A DNA stretch of 64,000 nucleotides, from NCBI GenBank assembly GCA_037962975.1, contig CM075676.1, forward strand, positions 28,143,001-28,207,000, in the 5' to 3' direction. Each line of letters starts with the position of its first letter. Position 1 is the stretch's first letter. The DNA is from Clitoria ternatea (taxonomy: Eukaryota > Streptophyta > Magnoliopsida > Fabales > Fabaceae). The notes under the pieces are model-generated. The model saw only the letters and a program-made list of their open reading frames with translations. It ran no database searches and was not told the DNA's origin. Both the position numbers and the translations under genes were made by a program. Positions 35,237-47,464 of the stretch are shown here, in pieces.

Positions 35237-37200
35237 GGTACGAGTACAAACATAAATACTCAGGGAGGCGTACACAGTGCAGTTGAAAGGCCGAAGGCGA
35301 AAGGAAAAGTTTTTACAATCACTAGAGAAGAAGCATCTCATTCTGATTCCATGGTGGAAGGTAAGTGTATCATTAATAAGATTCCTCTAACGGTTATGTA
35401 TGACTTAGGTGCATCACATTCCTTTATTGCCAATGACTGTGTAGAAAAACTAAAATTACCTATGATAGAACTGCCATTTGACTTATCTGTACATACTCCT
35501 GGAAACAATCCCATTGTCACTTCTAAAGCCTGTTGGAAATACCCTATTGTCATAGATGGTAGGGACTTTAAGGCTAATCTTTTCTATTTACCCCTTTCTG
35601 GCTTAGAAGTTATTATTGGGCTAGATTAGTTGTCTGACAATCATGTTCTAATAGATTGTCATAATAAAACCATAATGTTTAAAGAACCAGTGAATTTGAA
35701 TCCTGAGGATTCGAGATTTCTAACTGCCAACCAAGTGAGTGCCTCTTTAAAAGGAAGGGCTCAAGAATTAATGTTATTGCTTTCAATGAAAGGATAGCAA
35801 GAATTAAAAATCAAAAATCTGCCGGTTGTGTGTGAATTTCCTGACATTTTTCCTGAAGATATCCCTGGTTTACCCAGAAAGATATGTGGAATTCGCCATT
35901 GATCTAGTACCTGGAGTTGGACCCATTTCAATTGCACCATACCGAATGTCACCTCTAGAATTAGCAGAGTTGAAGAAACAACTTGAAGAGATGATAGAGA
36001 AGCAGTTTATACGACTAGTGTATCCCCCTGGGGTGTACTAGTGTTATTGGTTAAGAAAAAAGATGGTAGCATGAGGTTGTAAGTAGATTATCAGCAACTG
36101 AACAAGGTGACAATCAAGAACAGATATCCTCTGCCAAGGATTGATGACTTGATAGATCAACTACGTGGTGCCACAGTGTTCTCCAAAATTGATTTGAGGT
36201 CTAGATACCATCAAATAAGGGTGAAGAAAGAAGATGTACCGAAAACTACTTTTAGAACACGCTATGGCCATTACAAATATCTAGTAATGTCTTTTGGTGT
36301 AACTAATGCACCAGCTATATTCATGGATTACATGAATAGGATTTTTCATCCATATCTAGATAAATTTGTAGTGGTGTTCATTGATGATATATTAGTGTAC
36401 TCTAAAAGCAGAGAAGAACATGTTGAGCACTTGAAGATTGTGTTAGAAATCCTGAAAAAGAAATAATTGTATGCAAAGCTGTCAAAGTGTGAATTATGGT
36501 TAGAAGAAGTGAACTTTTTAGAACATGTAATTAGTCAAGGAGGAATAGTTGTAGACCCTTCTAAGGTGGAGGTAGTTTTAAAATGGGAAAGACCAACCAC
36601 AATCACTGAGATTAGAAGTTTCTTGGGCTTGGCTGGATACTATAAGAGATTCATTGAAGGATTTTCAAAGTTAGGATACCCACTGACCAAGCTAACACGG
36701 AAAGGACAACCTTTTGTGTAGACGACACAATGCAAGAATAGTTTCCAAGAGCTGAAAGATCAACTTACTTCTGCGCCGGTGTTAGTACTCTCTGATCCAC
36801 ATCGAAGTTTTGAAGTTTACTGTGATGCGTTTAAGTAAGGACTAGGAAGTGTACTCATGCAAGACAAGAAGGTTGTAGCCTATACGTCGCGACAATTAAG
36901 GCAACATGAGATTAACTACCCTACCCATGACTTAGAGTTAGCCGCTGTAGTTTTTGCCTTAAAGATTTGGAGGCATTATCTATACGATGCAACATTCGAT
37001 GTGTTTAGTGATCATAAGAGTCTCAAGTATTTATTCAACCAAAAGGAGTTAAACATGAGGCAACGGAGATGGATGGAGTTCTTAAAGGATTACGACTTTG
37101 AATTACAATACCATCCTGGAAAAGTGAACGTAGTAGTTGATGCTTTGAGTCGAAAGTCTCTACATGCATCCACAATGATGATTAAAGAGCTGCAATTGAT
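35237..37200 (+). pseudogene. pol: Tekay protease, reverse transcriptase and RNase H, broken
   Basis: Continues from gag. The aspartic protease near 35400 reads YDLGASHSF where D-S/T-G is expected, so its active-site triad is altered. TAG at 35627-35629 replaces Trp; there is a frame change near 35880 and another near 36040. The RT has FSKIDLRS (about 36180) and the catalytic FIDDIL (about 36380). TAA at 36464-36466 (Gln expected) and TAG at 36719-36721 (Trp expected) follow. RNase H runs from about 36780 with YCDA and a DHKSLKY block; TAA occurs near 36836. None of this could be made as one protein. Confidence 0.9.
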
Positions 37201-38709
37201 AGATAACTTCAGAGATCTTAACCTAACAGTAAAGGTTAATGCTAACAGCTACAGATTAGGAGCGTTGCAAGTGACAAGTGAATTCCTGAGACAAATTTTA
37301 AAGGCTCAACGAGAGGATGAATTCCTACAAGAGAAGAAAGAACTCTTGAAACAAGGAAAAGAAGTCGAGTTCAATGTGGGAAACAACCAATTGTTGAGGT
37401 ATAAGGATCGAGTGTGTATCCCTGACAAAGAGGAGTTGAGGAAAGCAATTCTGGAAGAAGACCATAAAAGTTATATGAGCATTCATCCCGGAGCTACTAA
37501 AATGTATCAAGATTTGAAGAATTTATTTTGGTGGCCTGGAATGAAGAAAGCGGTGGCAGAGTACGTGGCTGCATGTTTAATTTTCCAGAAGGTTTAAGTG
37601 GAACATGAAAAAACCCCAGAATGCTACAATCAATGGAAATACCAGAATGGAAATGGGATAGCATTACCATAGATTTTACGACTTCTTTACTTAAAACTCC
37701 ATTAAGACATGATTCAATATGGGTAATAGTTGATAGATTAATCAAATCTGCCCACTTTATTCCCATCAATACTCGTTACTCTATAGAGAAGCTGGCGAAA
37801 TTATACATCGAGGAGATTATGAGATTGCATGGAATTCCTTCAAGTACCATTTCTAATTGAGACCCTCGTTTTACATCACAATTCTGGAAGAGCTTACACA
37901 AGGTTTTGGGAATAAGACTACGTCTGAGTTCAGCATATCATCCTTAGACAGATGGACAATTAGAAAGAACAATCCAATCTCTAGAAGACTTGTTACGAGC
38001 TTGTGTGTTAGAGCATAAAGGAAGTTGGAATCAATTCTTACCATATGTGGAGTTCACCTACAACAACAGTTTTCATGCTAGCATTGGCATGACACCTTTT
38101 GAAGCATTATATGGAAGAAAATATAGGACCCCGCTATGTTGGTTTGAGACTGGTGAAAACTTGATGCTAGGACCAGAATTGGTACAACAAACCACGGATA
38201 AAATCAAAATAGTTCAGGAAAAGATGAAGGCAACACAGAGCAGATAGAAAAGTTACTATGACAAAAGAAGGAAGCCGCTCGAATTTCAAGAAGACGATCA
38301 TGTATTCTTGAAAGTCACACCTACGACTGGGGTCAGTCGGGTAATGAAATCTCAAAAACTAACTCCTAGTTTTATTGGTCCATATCAAATAATTCATAAA
38401 GTTAGTCCTCTTGCCTACCAAATAGCATTACCACCTTTTCTTTATAATATCCATAATGTTTTTCATGTGTCAAACTTACGAAAGTATATATTTGATCCTA
38501 CACATGTTATTGAACCTGATGTCATACAAGTTAAAGATAATCTTACATATGATGCACCACCTGTCAGAATAGCTGACAAAAGAATAAAACAGCTAAGGGA
38601 CAATACAATTCCACTTGTAAAGGTCATTTGGAGTGAAACGAGAGGAGAAGATGCTACATGGGAACTAGAAACTGAGATGAAAGAGTCTCATCCTCATTTG
38701 TTTTACTGA
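37201..38709 (+). pseudogene. pol: Tekay integrase and chromodomain, broken
   Basis: The HHCC-type N-terminus is near 37480-37590, with CLIF where CxxC is expected. After TAA at 37595-37597 the core domain follows: DFTTSLL (first Asp) near 37670, TGA at 37858-37860 (Arg expected), TAG at 37945-37947 (Gln expected) and TDGQLER with the Glu side near 37950. TAG at 38245-38247 (Gln expected). The GPYQI-type C-terminal module is near 38370 and a chromodomain (VIWSETRGEDATWELE) near 38620-38700, just before the stop at 38709. The chromodomain is diagnostic for chromoviruses, which it helps to target to chromatin marks. Confidence 0.9.
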
Positions 38710-39659
38710 ATAATGTAAATTTCGAGGACGAAATTTTCTAAGGGGAGTAGTGTAACATCCTATTTTCATCACAAATAGGAAATAGATATTAATATATATT
38801 TCTTGAAAAATACTTACTATAAGTTAGTTTATTATTATTTTTTTAAAATTTTTGTATTTATATTTTTATTATTTGTTTTTTTAAAATAATAATAATAAAA
38901 AAATGAAAATATTTCTGAATGAGAATTTTAAAGTGACTTAATTAATATTCACTAATTAAGAAAATTATATTAAGAATTTTTAATATCCTTATTATTCACC
39001 ATTTTTATTTTATGTTGTTATATTTTTATTTTTTTACATATTTAAGATTTAACTCTTATTAGAATATTAAAATAAACTTTTGAAGGAATTAGACTATGGT
39101 TCTTTTGAACTTTTTGATCTACATAATATTTATGATTTTCTGGAATTTTTTGAAAATTTTGAATTATTTTAATAAAATAATATATTTTAAATAATTTTAA
39201 ATTCATATAAAGTTGCTTAAAATTAAAAATATTTACAAGAATGTAAAGTTAAATTATAAGAAAATTTTCTAAAATCCATTTCAAGTAGACTTATCTAAAA
39301 ATTATCGGTTTGAGAAAAATCTTGATTTTTTCTAATCGTTAAAAAATTAGAAACGTATCAATAAATTTTTATTAACAGAAAATTTTAGATTTTTAAAATT
39401 TTAGCTTTATATTACGTATTATAAAATTAGTGAGGACTGATATAATATCGCTAAATTTCAAAAAGGACTCATTTTGAATATTTAAAATATACCGAGTGAA
39501 GGGTTACTATTTGACTTAATAATTTTGCCGACAATTACTATGCAAATCACTGCGCATATATGAAATTTTCAAAAGATGTACAGTAACCTGGAATAAAAAA
39601 TTCAAAAATGTATAGTACTTTTATATTAAAATAATGGAATGCATAGTAAATTTTTTTCC

Positions 39660-39667
39660 TATAAATA
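39660..39667 (+). promoter_or_regulatory. TATA box of solo LTR
   Basis: TATAAATA followed by CCGAAGG, as in the other two LTRs. Confidence 0.55.
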
Positions 39668-39886
39668 CCGAAGGATTTCTTCTTTAGAATTCACAATTTC
39701 AGATTAAGTTTTCTTAATATAGTAGTGCTAGTGAGATAGTGGTGGAAGTGAGAGAGAGAAGAAAATTTTTTGGAGAGAAGGTTCTGCCAAAATCCTAAGG
39801 TAAGAATACTTCTCTTTTATATTTTTTGGGTTATTTTTATATCGTTTTTAGAAATCTGTTATTATACTGGAAATAATATTATTTTA

Positions 39887-40130
39887 AGTTACTATTCTGT
39901 ATAGTAAACACTATTTCAATAGTAAATTACTATTTCAATAGTAAATTACTATTCAAATAGTAAATTACTATTTACTGTTACTATTTACCATTACTATTTA
40001 TGATTTACTATTTATTGTTACTATTTACGTTTTACTATTTACTGTTACTATTAACGTTTTACTATTTACTATTACTATTCACGATTTACTATTCACTATT
40101 CACTATTCAAAATTTACCATTTTTTATTTT
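39887..40130 (+). repeat. TACTATTTAC minisatellite in solo LTR
   Basis: Same kind of array as at 18831-19093, in the same place relative to the TATA box, though unit order differs. Confidence 0.85.
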
Positions 40131-42509
40131 AAGTTGTAATCTTAATTTTCATCTTGAATTATATTAAAATGAAATTGGTATGTTTTAGAACTCGGAGACG
40201 AGGCGCGCATGGATTTTCAATAACGAATCAGTATACAAGAGGTAAGGGGGAGTGAGATAAGAATATAATATGAAAGATATAAGAATAAAGGGAGGAGTCC
40301 CCTACTCCTTTTAAATTTGATAATATTATTATTTTAAAGTAATAACTTCTCAACCTAAAATTTATAATAAATTTAATATATTGTGTAACTTATTTTGAAA
40401 TATCTATACATGGATCTGAATTATTATAACTTATACGGACTGGACTAAACCTATGCAAGGACTTGGATTTTTATATCCTATATGGATCGAACTAAACCTA
40501 TGCAAGGACTTGGATTATTATGACCTGTCTAGACTGAACTATACCTATGCGAAGACTGGATATATGGACTTATATAGACCTGTGCAAGGAATGGACTATA
40601 AGGACTCAAAATCAAATCTACTAATTTAAATAACCATTAAAAATTTGAATCATATTTATAAGCGATATTTAGTTGATTTGACTTGATTATAATTAATTAT
40701 ATTTGATTTCGATTAATGATATTGTGATTTATAATATTAGACTGTGATTAATAATATACAATTATGATTGATGATATTTGATTGTGATTGATGAGATTAC
40801 TATACTTGATTATGGTTGATGAATGATTGATGACCTTGTGATATGAAGTTTGAGCATATAGCAAGCATGACGGAAAGTTAAAACTCAGTAAGAATTTTCT
40901 TACCTTACTCTTTAAATTTTTATTCCAAGAGAAAGTATTTTATAATTATTTTAGTCTTTTATTTCTTCTTATAAATAATTTTTATTAACTTTATTTTTAA
41001 TCTCTATAATAAAATCTAGTATTAGAAAGAAGCTATTTTATGAAAATCAGAGGTTGAGACAATTAATTCTTGAATTAAAGAAAATTTTTATAGTTTTAAG
41101 TATTCTTAGTTAATGATTTTAAATTATTTTCTTTAGAAATTAGAAGTTTAAAGTAAATTATTTTGGTTTTCCCCAACGAAATAACTAAAGAATATTTTGT
41201 GGAGATTTCAAAAACTCAATCTAGTTAAGATTCAAATTGAGAAAGATTATGTAAATATATGAAGATTTTTAAGAGAAAGCTTTGAGATATTTAAGGCTTA
41301 GAAACTCAATTTTAGTAAGATCTGAATTTGAAGACTGTACTAAATTATTTCAGTATAACAGAAGTTCAAAGAAGAACTTATGGAAATGTACAGTTTATTG
41401 TGATGAATTTGTGAACCTTTATGGTATTTAATAATTGAGTTTCTAAAAGCCTTAACCAACTAAATATACGAGTAGTTCATGCATCATGAATCATTAAAGA
41501 GAAATGAGATGTGATATTGCCTGGGGACGGATTATAGAAACCAAGGATACATTAGAGGAGGCTTAATTGCGAGCCTTGGGATGAGAGAGTGAGAAAGGGT
41601 GCTTCAGGTGACCTGGGGTCGCTCCCTGGTGTCGGGTACTTTCACAATAAAAACTTTCTTAGTCTGACTAGTCTCTAAGTGTTTCCACGCCAGTTGAGCT
41701 GTTCATATTATTATCCAGAATTTATGAAACAGTGTAAACTCCTGGTTGGCCCAGTGCAAACTAAAACTTTAAGGGCCCACATGCATAAACTGAATGAGAT
41801 AGTAGCATAAGCATTACATAACATTCATGTGATTGTGACATTCTATATGGATGGTTATGAAGGAAAATATAAGTGTTATGTATGTGGAAACCCTATATTT
41901 ATAATTGATTGTATATGAGAATATGACTGATATTACTATATTAGTTTGTGAAAACCCTTATGCTTATGTCTTATCTGTAATATATTATATTTTGTTTCTC
42001 ACTCCTTCTTGTTTGAATTTTTGTGTCCAAAATATATGTTATATGATATATAGCTAGCAGTCCAAGATGGAAGGATATGTAATTACAAGAGGACAAAGTG
42101 GTCTCATCCTCAATCGATTAGATGAAGAGATATGACAAGAGTAGGATTCAAAAACTCGATGGTTCAAGGACTAGAAAATGTTTGTTCACATTTGTAGTAG
42201 AGGTATAGTTTAATTTTATTTTGCCTTATTACAATATCAAGTAGATAATTGTAACAAGGTAAAGGTTAAACTTTGATAAACTCTTTCATTCGGATATAAT
42301 ATTGTAATGATTTATCACTTATGATTTCTATAAATTATTTTGTCATTATGGACAAATATTGAAAGACAATTTTTTTTTACTTTCAATATTCAAAGGAAAT
42401 CAGATGTATATACGTCCTTGTATACACGAGATAAAGAGTGATAAATATGTATATCTTTCTAAAAAGTTTTTTTTATCTCGTGTATATAAGGGGGTGTTAC
42501 AAGTAGAGT

Positions 42510-45500
42510 TGTAACACCCCTATTTTTATTTTTATATTAAAATTTTGAAGGAATTAAATTATGGTTCTTTAAAACTTTTTAATCTACGTATTATTTATGA
42601 TTTTTTGGAATTTTTTGGAATTTTTAAATTATTTTAATAAAATAATATTTTTTAAATAATTTTAAATTCATATAAGCGACTTAAAATTAAAAATATTTAT
42701 AAGAAAGTGAAGTTAAATCATAAGAAAATTTTCAAAAATCTATTTCAAATAGACTTATCTAAAAGTGATCGGTTTGAGAAAAATCTTGATTTTTTCCAAT
42801 CATTAAAAAATTGGTAACGTATCAATAAATTTTTATTAACAAAAAATTTTGGATTTTTAAAATTTAAACTTTATATTACTTATTATAAAATTAGTAAGGA
42901 TTGTTATAATATCGCTAAATTTCAAAAAGGACTCATTTTGAATATTTAAAATATACCGAGTGAAAGGTTACTATTTGCCTTAATAATTCAACCGACATTT
43001 ATTATGCAAAACACTGTGCATGTATGAAATTTTCAAAAGGTGCACAGTAACCAGGAATGAATTTTTCAAAAAATGTACAGTACTTTTATATTAAAATAAT
43101 GGAATACATAGTAATTTTCCTTCCTATAAATACCGAAGGATTCTACTTTAAAATTTACAATTTCAGATTAAGTTTTCTTAATATAGTAGTGCTAGTGAGA
43201 TAGTGGTGGAAGTAGGAAAAAGAAATAAATTTTTTTGGAAGAAGGTTCTGCTAAAATCCTAAGGTAAGAATACCTCTCTTTTATATTTTTTAGGGTTATT
43301 TTTATATCGTTTTTAGAAATCTATTATATTACTGGAAACAATATTATTTTAAGTTACTATTCTGAATAGTAAAATACTATTTTAACAGTAAATTACTATT
43401 TTCAATAGTAAATTACTATTTAAATAGTAAATTACTATTTATTGTTACTATTTATAGTTACTATTTACCTTTACTATTTACGTTTTACTATTTACTATTA
43501 CTATTCACGATTTACTATTTACCGTTACTATTCACGATTTACTATTTATCGTTACTATTCATATTTTACTATTCACTATTACTATTCACTATTCACTATT
43601 CATTGTTCACTATTCAAAATTTACCATTTCTGTTTTAAGTAGTACTCTTAATTTTCGCCTTATACCTTTAGTGAAATAGATTGGTATTAATATTTCTAGA
43701 AATCAGAGGCGCAAAGCAAACTCTCTTTTGGTAACAATCCAATGTAAAGGGGAGTGAGATAAGAGTATAATATGAAAAGACATAAGAATAATGGGAGGAG
43801 TCCCCTACTCATTTTAAATTTGATAATATTATTATTTTAAAATATTAACATTTTAACTTAAAATTTTTAATAAAATTTAAATTAAATATCTGATGTAGCT
43901 AACTCTAATATACCTATGTAAGGACCTGACTTTTATAACCTATATGAACTGGACTATACCTACGCAAGGACTGAATTATATGGACTTACATAGACCTATG
44001 CGAGGAATTGACCAAAAGGACTCAAATTGACTATATTAATAACCATTAGACTTTGAATTATAATATTTATAAATGATGCTTTATTGACTTGATTTTATTT
44101 GATTATTTTTGTGATTGTTAATTATTTATTATTGTTAATTGTGATGGATGATTTTGTGATGTGGAGTTTGAGCATATAGCGAGCATGACGAAAAGCTAAA
44201 ACTCAGTAAGAATTTTCTTACCTTACTTTTTAAATTTTTTTTACTTTAAATCTTTTCTTCTTAGAAATTATTTTTATTAACTTTACTTTCAATATTTAGA
44301 ATAAAAAAATTAGTATTTATTTTAGAAAGAAGACATTTTATAAAAATTAATTTATAACAAATTAAGATAATTAAATCTTGAATTAAAGAAAAAATTTATA
44401 ATTTTAAGTATTTTTGGTTAATGATTTAAAGATTATTCTCTTTTAATAAAATAAAATTTTTAAAAGAAAATTATTTTATTTTTTCAACTTAATAACTAAA
44501 GATATTTGGAAATAATTGAGAATTTGATCTTGTTAAGATTCAATTTGAGAAAGATTATGTAAAGTTTTATATGAGAAAGTTTTAAGATATTTAAGGCTTA
44601 GAAACTCAATTTCAGTGAGATTCGAAAACTGTACCAAATTTATTTCTGTGGGACAGAAATTTAGAGAATTGGGCAAATGTACAGTTTATTGAAATGATGT
44701 TGTAAACCTTTAAGGTATTTATTAATTGAATTTCTAAAAGCCTTAACCAATTAAATACGCAAGTAGTTCATGCATCATAAATCATTAAAGTAAACAAAAT
44801 GATATTGTCTGGGGACGGATTATAGAAACCGAGGATACATTAGAGGATGCTTAATTACGAGCCTTGGGACGAAAGGGTGTGAAAGGGTGCTTCAGGGGAC
44901 CTGGGGTAGCTCCCTAGTGTCGGGTACTTTCACAATAAAAACTTTCTCAATCTGACTAGTTTCCATACTAGTTGAGCTGTTCATATTATTATTATCCGGA
45001 CTTATAGAACAGTGTAAACTCCTAGTTGTCCCACTACAAATTAAAATTTAAGGGCCCACATATATAGGTAAGTTATGATGAAGATATTGCATAACATTCA
45101 TGCATTCATAATTGATTGTGTATGTGATTGTGACTGATATTATTATGTATTGGTTTGTGAAAATCCTTTGTTGCTTATGTCTTATTCGAGAATATTATAT
45201 TCTGTTTCTCACTCCTTTCTCCGTGTTTTTGTTTCATATATTTTAAATTGATGGTTCAGAGGGAAGGATCGAGGAATCTTGACAGTGAATATAGCACGTT
45301 CTAGAAAGGGAGCTTGGTATGAATATCGTGGTCCAATGAATAAATAAAGTTATTAAGTAACTGCTTCTGGGTCATGGAGTTTCCTCTCTTTCTTATAATG
45401 TTTAATATTTATTTTCTTCGGATGAATGTAAAAATTACTTTTTAAAGTTTTAATAATATTTATAAGGTATTTCAGAAATGATGTATGTAATTTATTCCGA

Positions 45501-45586
45501 TAGTTTCCTTTTAACAATCATTTCTTTAGTAAAAAAAAATTATAAATTTTTCTAGTATTTATTAAGGTATAACAGAGGGCGTTATA
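42510..45586 (+). repeat. 3' LTR of Tekay element
   Basis: 3077 bp from TGTAACACCCC to GCGTTATA (last bases changed from the expected CA). TATA at 43125-43132, donor-like site at 43264, uninterrupted copy of the CACTA insertion site near 45037. It lacks one copy of the ACCTATGCAAGGACTTGG unit present in the 5' LTR near 19420. Confidence 0.9.
43353..43628 (+). repeat. TACTATTTAC minisatellite in 3' LTR
   Basis: Degenerate array homologous to 18831-19093. The number and order of units differ from the 5' LTR, so it has changed since insertion. It produces a Tyr/Ser/Phe-rich frame that is an artefact. Confidence 0.85.
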
Positions 45587-45591
45587 GTTGG

Positions 45592-46150
45592 GTTCATGAA
45601 TGGAACAAGAAATGAGAAGATTTTTGGTGGAGAATGGTTAAAAAGAGGTTCTAGCCGACATTTTAAGGGGGAAAAAGAAGAGAAGGAAATTTTTAGTTTT
45701 TCCATATTTATAAGATTGCCATTATTTTAATTTTTTTTTGGCTCCAAGGCCTAAATTTTGGAACTTTGCATTTTGGGCTTCAAAAATCTGATTTAAAGTG
45801 GCCCATAAGCACCACACGTCTAGCCCAAAAAGAAATGGAAGAATTCATCACGTTTTGGCTCGAAAATGAAGCGTTTTAGCTACCCGGGGCCTCCTTTTCG
45901 CCTAATTAATTGTCTAAAGATTTTTTTAGGTTTATTTGTGTTTAACATAATTATTTTAGTATTTTTGAATCCTTGATATTTATTTTTGAATTATCCCATT
46001 TAAAGTCCATTTCCATACTGGACGTTTTCTAATGCTAAAACGAAATCGATAAATTCTGAATAATTTGTGATAAATCCAACAAATGCCCAAATTAATTTAG
46101 CTTCATTCTTGGGACATAAATAATCATTTTTAATATTATGTATCTCCACA
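45592..46150 (-). other. Older LTR, upstream portion, split by the Tekay element
   Basis: Noncoding. On the minus strand it has TATAAATATGG (about 45703-45713) and then a CT-rich leader running into the Tekay junction; the continuation lies at 17991 and below. The outer end of this LTR is not clear. Confidence 0.4.
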
Positions 46151-46199
46151 CATTTAACTCATCTCTGCACTATATCTGTACGTCCTAGGAATGCTACAG

Positions 46200-47462
46200 C
46201 GGGTGGAGGCAATGCTAGAGTCATCACCATGAATGGAGCAGAGGTTGCGTAATAGAATGACCTGGTGTAAGGTACATGCTTTATAGGTGAAGTGCTTTTG
46301 AATGTGTTGTATGATTCTAGAGCCACTCATTCATTCATATCTGAAGATTGTGTGAAACATTTGAATTTACCATTGACCCCCTTATTTGGTAAAATAATTG
46401 TTGTTACTGCTACTAACGAACCCATAAGTTCTTCCATTGTATGTAAAAGTTTCCCTATCACCAAAAAGGGAAGGTCATATCAGGTGGACTTGGTCTGTTT
46501 ACCCTTGATTGACCTTGATTGACCTGAACATTATTTTGGGAGTGGATTGGCTTGCTACTAATTGCGTTCTAATTGACTACCACAGTAAGTCTATATCCTA
46601 TGGAGTCGCGACAACTAAGACCTCTCAGCTCGGGAAGTCTAAGTCTTTTGTTGTTACTCGGGAGATAACTCCGTTCCAGTCAGGAGCATGAGTGTCTATA
46701 GTCCTTGCCAGCACCAAATGTAAGGTGAAGCTAGAGCCTAATCAGCTTCCAGTTGTTTGAGAATTCCCTGAAGTTTTTCCAGAAGATATACCTGGGTTAC
46801 CGCTAGAAAGAGAAATCGAGTTTAGCATCGATATTCTACCCGGTACTGGGCTGATCGCCATCGCTGCATACTGAATGTCGCCATAGGAATACGAGGAACT
46901 CAAGAAGCAAATCAAAGAACTTCTAGGAAAGGGAATGATTCAACCCAGTGTTTCATTATGGGGAGCTCCAGTATTGTTAGTGAAGAAGAAGGACGACAGT
47001 ATGCGTTTGTGTGTGGACTACCGTCAGTTGAACAAGGTTACGATCAAGAATCGGTATCCTCTTTAACACATTGATGATTTGATAGATTAGCTGCGAGGGG
47101 TAGTCATCTTCTCCAAAATTGATTTGAGGTCAGGCTACAACCAGATTTGAGTAGAGAAAGAAGACGTCCCTAAGACGGCATTTCAAACTCGCTACGGTCA
47201 CTACGAGTATCTTGTCATGCCTTTCAGAGTCACGAATGCACCCGCTCTTTTCATGGACTACATGAACCACATCTTTCACCTGTATCTTGACAAATTTGTG
47301 GTCGTGTTCATCGACGATATTTTGGTATACTCCAAGAGTGATAAGGAGCATGAAAAGCACTTTAGGACTGTTCTAAATACGTTACGTGCAAGGAAGTTAT
47401 ACATGAAGTTGTCCAAGTGAGTTTTGGATGAGAGAGGTGTAATTCCTGGGTCATGTAATTCC
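46200..47462 (+). pseudogene. Gypsy protease and RT fragment, decayed
   Basis: Protease-like block near 46300 (LYDSRATHSFI, with R in place of the G of D-S-G-A), then RT with LLVKKKD (about 46980), FSKIDLRSGY (about 47115) and FIDDILVYSK (about 47310). In-frame stops at 46758-46760, 46872-46874, 46884-46886, 47088-47090 and 47148-47150 each fit a C-to-T change in an Arg or Gln codon. It is cut off near 47462, just after a GHV block, where CACTA sequence begins. It is from the Tekay-like part of Ty3/gypsy but is not the same copy as 34302-38709. Confidence 0.85.
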
Positions 47463-47464
47463 TG

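Larger units (their letters stand above)
38746..42506 (+). mobile_element. Solo LTR of a related gypsy family, TSD AGTAG
   Basis: Body 38751-42501 (3751 bp), from TGTAACATCC to GTGTTACA, with AGTAG on both sides (38746-38750, 42502-42506). It resembles the Tekay LTRs in the middle (39070-41800) but has different ends: about 300 bp extra at the 5' end and a different last 500 bp. So it is not the 3' LTR of the Tekay element. It sits 8 bp before that element's true 3' LTR, inside its polypurine tract. Confidence 0.8.
17992..45591 (+). mobile_element. Tekay-type Ty3/gypsy retrotransposon with nested insertions
   Basis: Body 17997-45586, flanked by GGTGG (17992-17996) and GTTGG (45587-45591), a 4/5 match. 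The 5' LTR is 17997-34146 including a 13,035-bp CACTA; the 3' LTR is 42510-45586. Primer site TGGTATCAGAGC at 34150-34161 and polypurine stretch AAGGGGAGTAGAGT before the 3' LTR (now split by a solo LTR). Order gag, protease, RT, RNase H, integrase, chromodomain and LTRs of about 3.1 kb place it in the Tekay/Del chromovirus clade. Net of insertions it is close to 10.8 kb. In one 100-bp stretch (from 19186 and 43721) I counted about four LTR differences, so it is not recent. Confidence 0.88.

Noticed and set aside
38751..42501. 3' LTR of the Tekay element
   Set aside because: Its ends differ from the 5' LTR and it has its own AGTAG duplication; the LTR at 42510-45586 fits better.
43442..43642. 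66-codon plus-strand frame, and the similar one at 18901-19143
   Set aside because: Both are translations of the TACTATT minisatellite in the LTRs.
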